This document shows, piece after piece, positions 33,826-42,505 of a stretch of DNA of 64,000 nt. The position numbers and the translations under genes were made by a program. The stretch comes from Streptomyces sp. 130 (GTDB lineage: Bacteria; Actinomycetota; Actinomycetes; Streptomycetales; Streptomycetaceae). Under the pieces are notes generated by a model, which saw nothing but the letters and a program-made list of their open reading frames with translations, was not told where the DNA came from and made no database searches. The stretch's first letter is position 1. The number at the start of each line of letters is the position of its first letter. Location of the stretch: NCBI RefSeq assembly GCF_007096885.1, contig NZ_VJNO01000031.1:22912-86911 (forward strand). Direction: 5' to 3'.

Positions 33826-34560
33826 ATGCCCGTCGACTGGGAGCCCGTACGGCAGTCGCGCACACACGAACTGGTGCTCCAGAGCATCGAGCAGCGGGTG
33901 TGCGCCGGCGACCTGAAGGCCGGTGACCGCCTGCCGCCCGAACGGGAACTCGCCCCCGTCCTGGGGGTGAGCCGGTCGGCGCTCCGCGAGGCGCTGCGGG
34001 TGCTGGAGACCATCGGCGTGCTGGTCGCCCAGCCGGGCCGGGGGCCGGACGCGGGCGCCCGCATCGTCCGCAACCCCGACGACGCGCTCGGCCGGCTGCT
34101 CCGGCTCCACTTCGCCCTCGGCAGCTACAGCCTGGGGGACATGCTGGAGGCCCGGGTCGTGCTGGAGCGGTCCAGTTTTGAAGCGGCCGCGGCGCACGCG
34201 GCGGCGGCCGATCTGGACGAGGCCGGGGACCTGGTCGCGCGCATGGCGGCGCCGGGTGTCGGGGTGCCCGAGTTCAACGACCTGGACACCCGGTTCCACG
34301 TCCGGATCGCCCGCAGCTCGGGCAACGCGCTGACCTCGACGCTCACCTCCGCCGTCCGCGAGTCCGTCCGGCCGCTGATCCTGCGCGCACTGGAGGCGGA
34401 GCCCGACTGGCCGGCCACCGCCGCCGCACTCAACGCGGACCACGCCGAGCTGCTGCGGCTGGTCCGCGCGGGTGACGGGGCGCGGGCCGCGGACCTGGTC
34501 GAGACCCACATCAGGGGGCTGCACGGCACCCTGGTGGACGCCCCGGTCGCCGACGCCTGA
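33826..34560 (+). CDS. FadR/GntR-family (FCD) regulator, LutR/LldR-like
   Basis: A 244-residue FCD-type GntR protein. Winged helix-turn-helix at about 12-75 (LVLQSIEQRVCAGDLKAGDR, LPPERELAPVLGVSRSALRE, ALRVLETIGVLV). The FCD domain follows at about 95-225 (LEARVVLERSSFEAAAAHA, FNDLDTRFHVRIARSSGN, AALNADHAELLRLVRAGD), with the conserved Asp/His metal ligands. Start: ATG at 33826 with GAGGATGGCCC upstream. The same palindrome occurs in its own promoter and before lutABC, so it likely senses lactate or a similar 2-hydroxy acid. Confidence 0.88.
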   Translation: MPVDWEPVRQSRTHELVLQSIEQRVCAGDLKAGDRLPPERELAPVLGVSRSALREALRVLETIGVLVAQPGRGPDAGARIVRNPDDALGRLLRLHFALGSYSLGDMLEARVVLERSSFEAAAAHAAAADLDEAGDLVARMAAPGVGVPEFNDLDTRFHVRIARSSGNALTSTLTSAVRESVRPLILRALEAEPDWPATAAALNADHAELLRLVRAGDGARAADLVETHIRGLHGTLVDAPVADA

Positions 34561-34571
34561 CCCGTACGCCG

Positions 34572-34620
34572 AAGAGCCGCCGCGCCGACGCCCGCATCCG
34601 GGGTCCGCGCTGCGGCTCTT
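34572..34620 (+). terminator. terminator of the FadR-type gene
   Basis: AAGAGCCGC (34572-34580) and GCGGCTCTT (34612-34620) form the outer stem of a long GC-rich hairpin directly after the stop. Confidence 0.6.
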
Positions 34621-34666
34621 TCGCGTACCCGCGGAGTCCCCAGACAGGCCCTAGGCATGAGCGTAG

Positions 34667-34681
34667 TATGGTCGGACCATA
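34667..34681 (+). promoter_or_regulatory. operator of the lutABC operon
   Basis: TATGGTCGGACCATA, a perfect palindrome around one centre base. It shares TGGTC-n-GACCA with the site before the FadR-type gene. A -10-like TAGTAT (34665-34670) overlaps it. Confidence 0.75.
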
Positions 34682-34728
34682 AGCGGCGACGCGCGGCGCC
34701 CGCCCTCAGAGCCATGATCGGGAGACCC

Positions 34729-35496
34729 ATGCGCATCGGACTCTTCGCCACCTGTCTGGGAGACACACTCTTCCCCGAGGCGGTGCGATCCACCGCGCTG
34801 CTGCTGGCCCGGCTCGGCCACGAGGTGGTGTTCCCGCCCGGCCAGACCTGTTGCGGCCAGATGCACGTCAACACCGGCTATCAGCGCGAGCCCGTTCCGC
34901 TGGTGCGCGACTTCGCCGCCCAGTTCGGCGACGGCTCCATCGAGGCCGTCGTCATGCCCTCGGGTTCCTGCGCCGGATCGGTCCGCCACCAGCACCAGAT
35001 CGTCGCCGAGCGGTACGGGGACGCGGCGCTGCGCGCGGGCGTCGCCACGGTCAGGGCGAAGACGTACGAGCTGTCCGAACTCCTGGTGGACGTGCTGGGC
35101 GTGACCGACGTCGGCGCGTACTTCCCGCACCGGGTGACGTACCACCCCACCTGCCACTCGCTGCGCATGCTCAGGGTCGGCGACAAGCCGCTGCGGCTGC
35201 TGCGCGCCGTCGAGGCGATCGACCTGGTCGAGCTGGACGAGGCCGACGCCTGCTGCGGGTTCGGCGGCACCTTCGCCGTGAAGAACGCCGACACCTCGAC
35301 GGCGATGCTCCAGGACAAGATGCGCAACGTCACCGCCACCGGAGCCGATGTGTGCACCGCCGGCGACTCCTCCTGCCTGATGCACATCGGCGGCGGGCTC
35401 TCCCGTATCAAGTCCGGAACGCGCACCCTGCACCTCGCCCAGATCCTCTCCTCCACCCGCACCTCGCCGCACGTCCTGACGGAGGCCGCCCGATGA
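34729..35496 (+). CDS. lutA: LutA, (Fe-S) lactate utilisation protein
   Basis: A 255-residue CCG-domain protein. The two Cys-rich repeats are CLGDTL...GQTCCGQMH and YHPTCHSLRML...DACCGFGGTFAV. It is the first subunit of the LutABC lactate oxidase complex, which turns L-lactate to pyruvate. ATG at 34729 with GGGAGACCC. Its stop overlaps lutB (ATGA). A FadR-type regulator gene precedes it. Confidence 0.93.
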   Translation: MRIGLFATCLGDTLFPEAVRSTALLLARLGHEVVFPPGQTCCGQMHVNTGYQREPVPLVRDFAAQFGDGSIEAVVMPSGSCAGSVRHQHQIVAERYGDAALRAGVATVRAKTYELSELLVDVLGVTDVGAYFPHRVTYHPTCHSLRMLRVGDKPLRLLRAVEAIDLVELDEADACCGFGGTFAVKNADTSTAMLQDKMRNVTATGADVCTAGDSSCLMHIGGGLSRIKSGTRTLHLAQILSSTRTSPHVLTEAAR

Positions 35497-37031
35497 GCGC
35501 AACCTTTCTCGGCATGCCCGCGACACCGCCCCGCTCCCCGTACGGCACGGGCAACCTTCGCGGCGACCGGAAGTTCCCCGCCGCCGCCCACGACGAGCTG
35601 CGCAACGAGCAGCTGCGCCGCAACCTCGGCCGCGCCACCCACACCATCCGGGCCAAACGTCTGCACGTCACCGGCGAACTGCCCGACTGGGAGGAGCTGC
35701 GCGACGCCGGCGCGGCCATCAAGACCGACACCATGAACCGGCTCCCCGAACTCCTGGAAGAGCTGGAACGCAACGTCACGGCACGCGGCGGCACCGTCCA
35801 CTGGGCACGCGACGGCGTCGAGGCCAACGAGATCGTCGCCCGGCTGGTCCGGGAGACGGGCAGCGACGAGGTCATCAAGGTCAAGTCGATGGCCACCCAG
35901 GAAATCGGCCTCAACGAACACCTGGAATCCCTCGGCATCACCGCCCACGAGACCGACCTCGCCGAACTCATCGTCCAACTCGCCCACGACAAGCCCTCGC
36001 ACATCCTCGTCCCCGCCATCCACCGCAACCGGGACGAGATCCGGCAGATCTTCCTCAAGGAGATCCCCGGCGTCGACCCGGCCCTGGACAACGTCCCCGC
36101 ACATCTGGCCGCCGCCGCCCGCGCCTATCTGCGCGAGAAGTTCATGACCACCAAGGTGGCCGTCTCCGGGGCCAACTTCGGCATCGCCGAGACCGGCACC
36201 CTCTCCGTCGTCGAATCCGAGGGCAACGGCCGCATGTGCCTGACCCTCCCCGACACACTGATCACCGTCATGGGCATCGAGAAGGTCCTTCCGCGCTACC
36301 GGGACCTGGAGGTCTTCCTCCAGCTCCTGCCGCGCTCCTCCACGGGCGAGCGGATGAACCCGTACACCTCGATGTGGACCGGCGTCACCCCCGGCGACGG
36401 ACCGCGGACCTTCCATCTGGTCCTCCTCGACAACGGCCGCACCGCCGCCCTCGCGGACCGCATCGGCCGCGAGGCGCTGAACTGCATCCGCTGCTCCGCC
36501 TGCCTCAACGTCTGCCCGGTGTACGAACGCGCCGGCGGGCACGCCTACGGCTCGACCTACCCCGGGCCGATCGGCGCGGTCCTCACCCCGCAGCTCGCCG
36601 GCATGGACGCGGTCAAGGGCGACCCGAACAGCTCGCTGCCGTACGCCTCAAGTCTCTGCGGGGCCTGCTTCGACGCCTGCCCCGTCAAGATCGACATCCC
36701 CTCACTGCTGGTCGAGCTGCGCCACCAGCACACCGAGCGGTCCGGCACCACCGCCGAGAAGCTGGCCATGAAGGCGGCGGGCGCGGTGATGAGCAGACCC
36801 AAGGTGTACACCGCCGCGCAGAAGGCGTCCCGGCTCGGCCGCGCCCTGGCCCGGGACGGGAAGCTCCCGGCGCTGCCCCCCCCGCTCAGCGGCTGGAGCG
36901 ACAGCCGCGACACCCCCGCCCCGCCGAAGCAGACCTTCCGCGCCTGGCTCGCCTCGGCCGAGGGCGCGGCGGCCATGCGCGAGGCGTCCGCCGAGCACAC
37001 CCGCAACCAGCAGCAGGAGGACGGCGCATGA
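35493..37031 (+). CDS. lutB: LutB, iron-sulfur lactate dehydrogenase subunit
   Basis: A 512-residue iron-sulfur protein. The N-terminal DUF162-like part has VIKVKSMATQEIGLNEHLE and GANFGIAETGTLSVVESEG. Two ferredoxin-type clusters are at the C-terminal half: LNCIRCSACLNVCPVY and SLCGACFDACPVKI. It oxidises lactate together with LutA and LutC at the membrane. ATG overlaps the lutA stop, and its own stop overlaps the lutC ATG. Confidence 0.93.
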   Translation: MSATFLGMPATPPRSPYGTGNLRGDRKFPAAAHDELRNEQLRRNLGRATHTIRAKRLHVTGELPDWEELRDAGAAIKTDTMNRLPELLEELERNVTARGGTVHWARDGVEANEIVARLVRETGSDEVIKVKSMATQEIGLNEHLESLGITAHETDLAELIVQLAHDKPSHILVPAIHRNRDEIRQIFLKEIPGVDPALDNVPAHLAAAARAYLREKFMTTKVAVSGANFGIAETGTLSVVESEGNGRMCLTLPDTLITVMGIEKVLPRYRDLEVFLQLLPRSSTGERMNPYTSMWTGVTPGDGPRTFHLVLLDNGRTAALADRIGREALNCIRCSACLNVCPVYERAGGHAYGSTYPGPIGAVLTPQLAGMDAVKGDPNSSLPYASSLCGACFDACPVKIDIPSLLVELRHQHTERSGTTAEKLAMKAAGAVMSRPKVYTAAQKASRLGRALARDGKLPALPPPLSGWSDSRDTPAPPKQTFRAWLASAEGAAAMREASAEHTRNQQQEDGA

Positions 37032-37660
37032 CGACCGCCCGTGAGACCGTGCTCGGCCGCGTCCGGGACGCGCTCGCCCTCGCCCCCGTCGGCGAGACCT
37101 CCGTCCCGCGCGGCTACCGCACCGGACGCACCCTCCCCGACGAGGAACGCCTCGCCCTCTTCACCGACCGGCTGGTCGACTACAAGGCGCAGGTCCACCC
37201 CTGCACCGCCGACCGCACCGCCGAGGTGATCGCCGAGGTGCTGCGGGACCGGGGCGCCGAGCGCGTCGGTGTGCCCCCGGGGCTCGACACCGGGTGGCTG
37301 GCCGCGTACGACGGGGAGGTCCAGGAGGACTCCGCGGACATCCCGGCGCCGCGCCTGGACGCCCTCGACGGTGTCGTCACCGCGTCCGCCGCCGGCTGCG
37401 CCGAGACCGGCACCATCTTTCTGGACGGCTCGCCGGACCAGGGGCGGCGGGCGCTGTCCCTGGTGCCCGACCTCCATGTGTGCGTGGTCGACCTGTCGGC
37501 CGTCGAGGTGGGCGTCCCGGAGGCGGTGGCCCGGCTGGTGCCGGAACGCCCGACCACGCTGATCAGCGGGCCCTCCGCCACCTCCGACATCGAGCTGGAG
37601 CGGGTCGAGGGCGTCCACGGCCCGCGCACCCTCGCGGTGGTGATCCGTACGGACGTCTAG
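37028..37660 (+). CDS. lutC: LutC, lactate utilisation protein
   Basis: A 210-residue LUD-domain (DUF162) protein. It has TASAAGCAETGTIFLDGS near the middle, and ends with ISGPSATSDIELERVEGVHG, hallmark of LutC. ATGA overlap with lutB. Completes the lut operon; TauE-type permease follows after 37 bases. Confidence 0.93.
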   Translation: MTTARETVLGRVRDALALAPVGETSVPRGYRTGRTLPDEERLALFTDRLVDYKAQVHPCTADRTAEVIAEVLRDRGAERVGVPPGLDTGWLAAYDGEVQEDSADIPAPRLDALDGVVTASAAGCAETGTIFLDGSPDQGRRALSLVPDLHVCVVDLSAVEVGVPEAVARLVPERPTTLISGPSATSDIELERVEGVHGPRTLAVVIRTDV

Positions 37661-37697
37661 GTGATCATGCCGGGCGGGATTACGCTTCCTGCCTGGC

Positions 37698-38465
37698 ATG
37701 GACACACTTACTCTCTGGCAACTGGCGGCACTGGCCGCGGCCTCCGCTCTCGTCGGCTTCTCCAAGACGGCCGTCAGCGGGGCCAACACGATCAGCCTCG
37801 CGGTCTTCGCGGCGGTCCTCCCCGCCCGCGAGTCCACCGGGGTGCTGCTCCCGATCCTGATCGCCGGCGATGTGCTCGCCGTCCTCGTCTACCGGCGCCA
37901 CGCGCACTGGCCGACCCTGCTGCGGCTCTTCCCGGCCGTCGCGGTGGGCGTGGCGGCGGGCACCCTGTTCATGATGTGGGCCGACGACGCCACCGTGCGG
38001 ACCTCGATCGGCGCGATCCTGGTCTTCATGGCCGGCGTCACCGTCTGGCGCCGCCGCCGCGCGGAGTCCGGCGCGGAACCCGGCGCGGAGGACGGGCCGC
38101 CAACCGCCGGTGAACGGCTCAAGGCACGTTCGTACGGGGTGCTCGGCGGTTTCACGACCATGGTCGCCAACGCGGGCGGCCCGGTCATGTCGCTCTATCT
38201 CCTCTCGGCCGGATTCCGGAAACTGGGCTTCCTCGGCACCTCGGCGTGGTTCTTCCTGATCGTCAACACCTCGAAGGTGCCCTTCAGCGTGGGCCTCGGG
38301 CTGATCGACGGGCACTCCCTGCTCCTGGACGCCTGCCTGCTGCTGTTCGTGCTCCCGGGCGCCTGGGCCGGCCGCAGTTGCGTGGACCGCATCGACCAGC
38401 GGCTCTTCGAGCGCGTGGTCCTGGCCGCCACCGTCGCCGGCGGCCTCCAACTCCTCCTGAGCTGA
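37698..38465 (+). CDS. TauE/SafE-family permease
   Basis: A 255-residue integral membrane protein with about eight helices and the family half-repeats (ASALVGFSKTAVSGANTISL and YGVLGGFTTMVANAGGPVMS). TauE/SafE proteins export or import sulfonates, sulfite or other organic anions. It follows lutC closely in the same direction, so it could carry a substrate of the same pathway, but that is inference. Confidence 0.82.
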   Translation: MDTLTLWQLAALAAASALVGFSKTAVSGANTISLAVFAAVLPARESTGVLLPILIAGDVLAVLVYRRHAHWPTLLRLFPAVAVGVAAGTLFMMWADDATVRTSIGAILVFMAGVTVWRRRRAESGAEPGAEDGPPTAGERLKARSYGVLGGFTTMVANAGGPVMSLYLLSAGFRKLGFLGTSAWFFLIVNTSKVPFSVGLGLIDGHSLLLDACLLLFVLPGAWAGRSCVDRIDQRLFERVVLAATVAGGLQLLLS

Positions 38466-38517
38466 CGGCCGTACGCCGACGGCCCCGCGGACACGCCGCC
38501 GCGTGCCGGCGCCCGGC

Positions 38518-38889
38518 TCAGGGAATCAGCAGCCAGTCCGAACCGATCGCGGCCACCAGCCCGACCGCCAGCAGCCAACTCCCCAGCCTCGTACGCCCGT
38601 TCCGGCTCAGCTCGATCACGATCCCGCAGAGGATCAGCGCCAGCCCGTACACCCCGACCACCAGGACGGACGCGCGGCTCGCGAGCCGCAGCCCGAGCAC
38701 CACCGCCATCGCCGCCATGCCGGCGCAGGAGAGCACGATGCGCAGCCGTCTCGCCTGCCGCGGGGTCAGCCGGCGCGCGCCGGTGTCCCCGCCGTCCCCG
38801 AGGCCGTCCGCGGGTTCGTCCGTCACATCCCCGGCGGTGTCCTCGGCTATCGGGGCGTCCGCGGCCCGGTCCTGGTCAGAAGTGCTCAT
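38518..38889 (-). CDS. small integral membrane protein
   Basis: A 123-residue protein with an acidic disordered N-terminus (about 1-40) and three transmembrane helices in the rest (VLSCAGMAAMAVVLGLRL, VLVVGVYGLALILCGIVI, WLLAVGLVAAIGSDWLLI). ATG at 38889; the longer frame upstream overlaps the DUF309 gene region in Arg-rich sequence and is rejected. Family not recognised. Confidence 0.7.
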   Translation of the reverse strand: MSTSDQDRAADAPIAEDTAGDVTDEPADGLGDGGDTGARRLTPRQARRLRIVLSCAGMAAMAVVLGLRLASRASVLVVGVYGLALILCGIVIELSRNGRTRLGSWLLAVGLVAAIGSDWLLIP

Positions 38890-38968
38890 GACGCGGGATC
38901 GTAGTGCTTCCACCCCGGCCGGTCCGCCGGTGTCAAGCAACACCGTCGAAACCCGGCCGAGTTGTGCC

Positions 38969-39463
38969 TCACGGGCGGCCCGCCCGCAGCCTCGGTGCCT
39001 CCGCCGCCGCGTCCACCGGACCCGCGCCCGTGCGCTCCACCCGCACCGCCAGCTCCCGGGCCCAGCCGGTGAGCCCCCCGAGCCCCATCCCGTGCGCCTC
39101 ACCGGCCCCGTACGCCTCCAGCGCAGCCGCGCCGCGCCGCAGCAGCCGCGCCCCGCCCGTCGCGTTGCCCCGGGCGGCATGGGTCAGGCCCACGGCCAGC
39201 TGGGCGAGCCCGCGCCACAACTCCCGTTCCGCGTCCGGGCCCGCCTTCCACGCGTCCTCGAAGACCTCGTGCGCGTGGAACGGCATGCCCGCGTCCAGCA
39301 GCCGCTGCGCCTCGCGGACGGTCTCACCGGCGGTGCGTTCGACACCCTCCGGCTGGCGTTCCACCCCCGGTGTCCCGTACGGCAGCGGGCGGCCCAGCCC
39401 GTCACGGGGGCGCGCGTTGTGCGCCCGTCCCTCGGAGTCCCGGTCCCTGTGTGTCTCGTTCAC
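38969..39463 (-). CDS. DUF309 protein
   Basis: A 164-residue helical protein. The conserved DUF309 core is REAQRLLDAGMPFHAHEVFE, then DAWK, LWRGLAQLAVGLTHAARGN and GGARLLRRGAAAL. GTG at 39463 has only a weak ribosome-binding site. The function is unknown; homologues bind nothing known but pair a His/Glu in HAHEVFE. Confidence 0.85.
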   Translation of the reverse strand: MNETHRDRDSEGRAHNARPRDGLGRPLPYGTPGVERQPEGVERTAGETVREAQRLLDAGMPFHAHEVFEDAWKAGPDAERELWRGLAQLAVGLTHAARGNATGGARLLRRGAAALEAYGAGEAHGMGLGGLTGWARELAVRVERTGAGPVDAAAEAPRLRAGRP

Positions 39464-39573
39464 GCCCCCGATTGTGCCCCGCACCTGCGGCGAACTCTCC
39501 GAACCACTGTCCGCGGGGCCCCGAGCGCGACTAGGCTCGACCACCATGGTCACCACTTTGGGGGAGGGTAGGC

Positions 39574-42195
39574 ATGAAGCCGTCCCGGCCGCTTTATGAG
39601 CGCGAACCGGAACTCGCCACTGCCGCACAAGCCATCGACGCGCTCTGCGGGGCACAGGCCACCGGCGGGCTGCTGATCTACAGCGGCGAGGCAGGCATCG
39701 GCAAGACCGCGCTCCTGGAGGAGATCCAGGCCATGGCGGCGGACCGGTGCACGATCTGGTCGGCACGCGGCGGTGAGACGGTCACCTCGGTGCCGTTCCA
39801 CGTCGTACGGCAGCTGCTCCAGCCGGCCCTGGTCCAGTTCCCGCCCGACGACATGCGGGCCCTGTTCGGCCCCTGGTTCGACAGCGCCGCCCCGGCTCTG
39901 GGGCTGGCCGAGCCCACCGGCCCGCAGCCCGATCCGCAGGGCGTGCGCGACGGCCTCGACTACGTCGTGAAGCGGCTCGCCTCCCGGCTCAGCCACCGCC
40001 CGCTGCTCCTCGTCATCGACGACGCCCACTGGGCGGACGGCGAGTCCCTGGCCTGGCTCTCCTCGTTCACCGCCCGCCTCGGCGACCTGCGCGTGCTGGT
40101 CGTGCAGGCCCACCGCCCCGAGGAGCTCGCCGCCCGGGAGGCCGCGCGCAACGCGGCGGACGGCCACCCCGCGCAGATCCGGGTCGCCCTGCGCGCCCTC
40201 ACCCCGGACGCCACCGCCGAGCTGGTCCGCTCCACCCTCGGCGAGCACGCCGACGACCCGTTCTGCCGTGAGGTCTGGGCGGTCACCGGCGGCAACCCGT
40301 ACGAGGCGGTCGAGCTCGTCGCCAAGGTCCAGGACAAGGAGCTGGTCCCGCTGGAGGAGTCCGCCGGGCTGCTGCGCGAACTCGGCGCCTCCGCCCGGGG
40401 CAGCGGCCTCGTCGCCCGCCTCGAACGACTCGGCACCAACGCCAACCGGTTCGCCTGGGCGGCCGCCGTCCTCGGCACCGACATCTCCCAGGACCTCGCC
40501 GCGCGACTGGCCGGGATGAGCCCGGCCGAGGCCGCGGACTGCACCGCCCGGCTGCGGGAGGCCCGTATCGTCAGCGGCTTCGACCCGCTGGAGTTCGTGC
40601 ACCCGCTGATCGCCTCCGCCATCTACCGCTCGATCCCGCCGGCCACCCGCACCGCCATGCACGGGCGTGCCGCCTGGGCGATCACCAACGCCGGACTCGG
40701 CCCCGCCGCGGCCTCCCGCCATCTGCTCGAAGTCCACCCGGACGACGACCAGGAACTCGTGGAGCAGCTGCGGGCCGCCGCGAAGCAGCACCTCGCCGTC
40801 GGCGCCCCCGAGGCCGCCCGGCGCTGCCTGGAGCGCGCGCTCGAAGAGCCGCCGCGCCCCGACGTGCGCGCCACCCTGCTGTACGAGCTGGGCTGCGCGA
40901 CGCTGCTCAGCTCCCCGGCCACCACGGTGCAGCATCTGCGGGCCGCCCTGGACATGCCCGGCCTCGTGGACGAACTGCGGGTGGACGCCACGTTCCGGCT
41001 CGCCGCCGCGCTCTCCCACAACAACCAGCTCAAGGAGGCGGCCCTGGCCCTGGCGGCCGAGGCCGAGCGCACGGCACCGGGTCCCGGCCTGATGCGGCTC
41101 CAGGCCGCCCACTTCCTCTGGGAGGGCATGCAGGCCACCGAGGAGGACGGCCCCGGCCGCTCGCGCCGGCTCGCCGCCAACGCCGACCACCTCACCGGCC
41201 GGGACAACGCCGAACGCGCCCTGCTCACCCTCCGCGCCTTCGACGGCATGCTGCGCGGCGAGAACGCCGAGATCATCGTCGACTTCTGCGAGCGCGCCCT
41301 CGTGGACGGCCACCCCGCGCGCGGACTCGGCTGGACGGACTCCGAGTGGGGCTTCGAGCTCCCCGCCATGGTCGGGATCACCTTCGCCTTCACGGACCGG
41401 CTCGACCGTGCCGAGGAGCTGTTCGGCGAGGCGGTCCGGGCCTTCGAGATCTCCGGCTGGAGCGGCGCCCACCTGGCCTTCGCGCACACCCTGCTCGGCC
41501 TGGTCCACCGCCGCCGGGGGCGTCTCGCCGAGGCGGAGGTCTTCCTGCGCGAGGGGCTGCGGCTCGCGGACCGCGTCGGCAGCGGGCTCCCCGTCCACTG
41601 GGACGCGGCCTGCCTGCTCATCGACACCCTGCTCGCCCGGGGCAAGGTCCCCGAGGCCCGCACGGTCGCCGACCAGTACGAGTTCGGCCTGCCGTACCCG
41701 AGCGCCATGGTGCTGCCGGACGCCCCGTGCGTCCGGGGCCGCCTGCTGCTGGCCGAAGGCCGTATGAAGGAAGCGGTGACCGAGCTGGAGGCGGCGGGCC
41801 GCGCGCTGGAACCGCGCGGCAGGTTCAACGGCATCTGGGGCCCGTGGGCCGGCGACCTGGCCGACGAGGACCCGGACCGCGCCGCCCAGCTCGCCAACAC
41901 CGCCCGGGTCCACGCGGAGCGGTTCGGCACGGAGACCGCCATCGGCGAGGCCCTGCGCTGCGTGGCCCTCTTCGCACCACCGGAGGAATCCGTACACCTC
42001 CTCGGCGAGGCGGTCCGCCACCTGGAGGCGTCACCCTCCGGGTACGAGTTCGCCCAGGCGCTCGTCGACTACGGCATCGCCATCCGCTCGCCCCGCGAAC
42101 TGGCCCGCGCCCACAAACTGGCCACCGCCTGCGGCGCGGAAGGACTGGCCGCCCGCGCTCAGCAGGCCCGTGCGTCGATCCGGTCCACCGAGTGA
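39574..42195 (+). CDS. LAL-like AAA ATPase without C-terminal HTH
   Basis: An 873-residue protein with the architecture of large LuxR-type (LAL) regulators. Walker A is YSGEAGIGKTALL at about 31-43, Walker B LLLVIDDAHWADGESL, and a winged/helical ARM-like segment follows, with many TPR-like helices from about 400 to 870. A LAL protein would end with a LuxR helix-turn-helix of about 65 residues; here the protein stops at ACGAEGLAARAQQARASIRS, just where that domain normally begins. ATG with GGGAGGGTAGGC upstream. It may be a non-DNA-binding signalling ATPase, or a truncated LAL. A tRNA gene lies 50 bases downstream. Confidence 0.8.
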   Translation: MKPSRPLYEREPELATAAQAIDALCGAQATGGLLIYSGEAGIGKTALLEEIQAMAADRCTIWSARGGETVTSVPFHVVRQLLQPALVQFPPDDMRALFGPWFDSAAPALGLAEPTGPQPDPQGVRDGLDYVVKRLASRLSHRPLLLVIDDAHWADGESLAWLSSFTARLGDLRVLVVQAHRPEELAAREAARNAADGHPAQIRVALRALTPDATAELVRSTLGEHADDPFCREVWAVTGGNPYEAVELVAKVQDKELVPLEESAGLLRELGASARGSGLVARLERLGTNANRFAWAAAVLGTDISQDLAARLAGMSPAEAADCTARLREARIVSGFDPLEFVHPLIASAIYRSIPPATRTAMHGRAAWAITNAGLGPAAASRHLLEVHPDDDQELVEQLRAAAKQHLAVGAPEAARRCLERALEEPPRPDVRATLLYELGCATLLSSPATTVQHLRAALDMPGLVDELRVDATFRLAAALSHNNQLKEAALALAAEAERTAPGPGLMRLQAAHFLWEGMQATEEDGPGRSRRLAANADHLTGRDNAERALLTLRAFDGMLRGENAEIIVDFCERALVDGHPARGLGWTDSEWGFELPAMVGITFAFTDRLDRAEELFGEAVRAFEISGWSGAHLAFAHTLLGLVHRRRGRLAEAEVFLREGLRLADRVGSGLPVHWDAACLLIDTLLARGKVPEARTVADQYEFGLPYPSAMVLPDAPCVRGRLLLAEGRMKEAVTELEAAGRALEPRGRFNGIWGPWAGDLADEDPDRAAQLANTARVHAERFGTETAIGEALRCVALFAPPEESVHLLGEAVRHLEASPSGYEFAQALVDYGIAIRSPRELARAHKLATACGAEGLAARAQQARASIRSTE

Positions 42196-42245
42196 GGTAA
42201 TGTTTTCCCTGCAGCCACCACTCGGCCAGACCGAAGCAGTGGCAG

Positions 42246-42319
<74 letters not shown>

Positions 42320-42334
42320 CTGGAGACAGTCGTA

Positions 42335-42369
42335 GATCAAGGGGAGGTCCTTCGGACCTCCCCTTGATC
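42335..42369 (+). terminator. terminator after tRNA-Pro copy 2
   Basis: GATCAAGGGGAGGTCC and its complement form a 16-bp perfect stem around TTC, followed by GTTTTCC. Confidence 0.85.
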
Positions 42370-42393
42370 GTTTTCCGTGGACCCGTGAACGGA

Positions 42394-42441
42394 CATGACA
42401 CTGCCCGGCAAGCCTCGCTCGGCTTGCCGGGCAGTGTCATG
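42394..42441. terminator. 21-bp perfect inverted repeat
   Basis: 42394-42414 (CATGACACTGCCCGGC...) and 42421-42441 are fully complementary around a 6-base loop. It lies between the convergent tRNA and ABC transporter operons and may act as a bidirectional terminator. Confidence 0.65.
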
Positions 42442-42464
42442 GATACGGCGCTGAGGCCGGGTCC

Positions 42465-42499
42465 CCCGGGGTTCCGCGTCGGTGTCGCGGAACCCCGGG
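42465..42499 (-). terminator. terminator of the ABC transporter operon
   Basis: A 14-bp perfect stem, CCCGGGGTTCCGCG with its complement, 7-base loop, directly after the last stop of the minus-strand operon. Confidence 0.7.
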
Positions 42500-42505
42500 A
42501 AGGAC

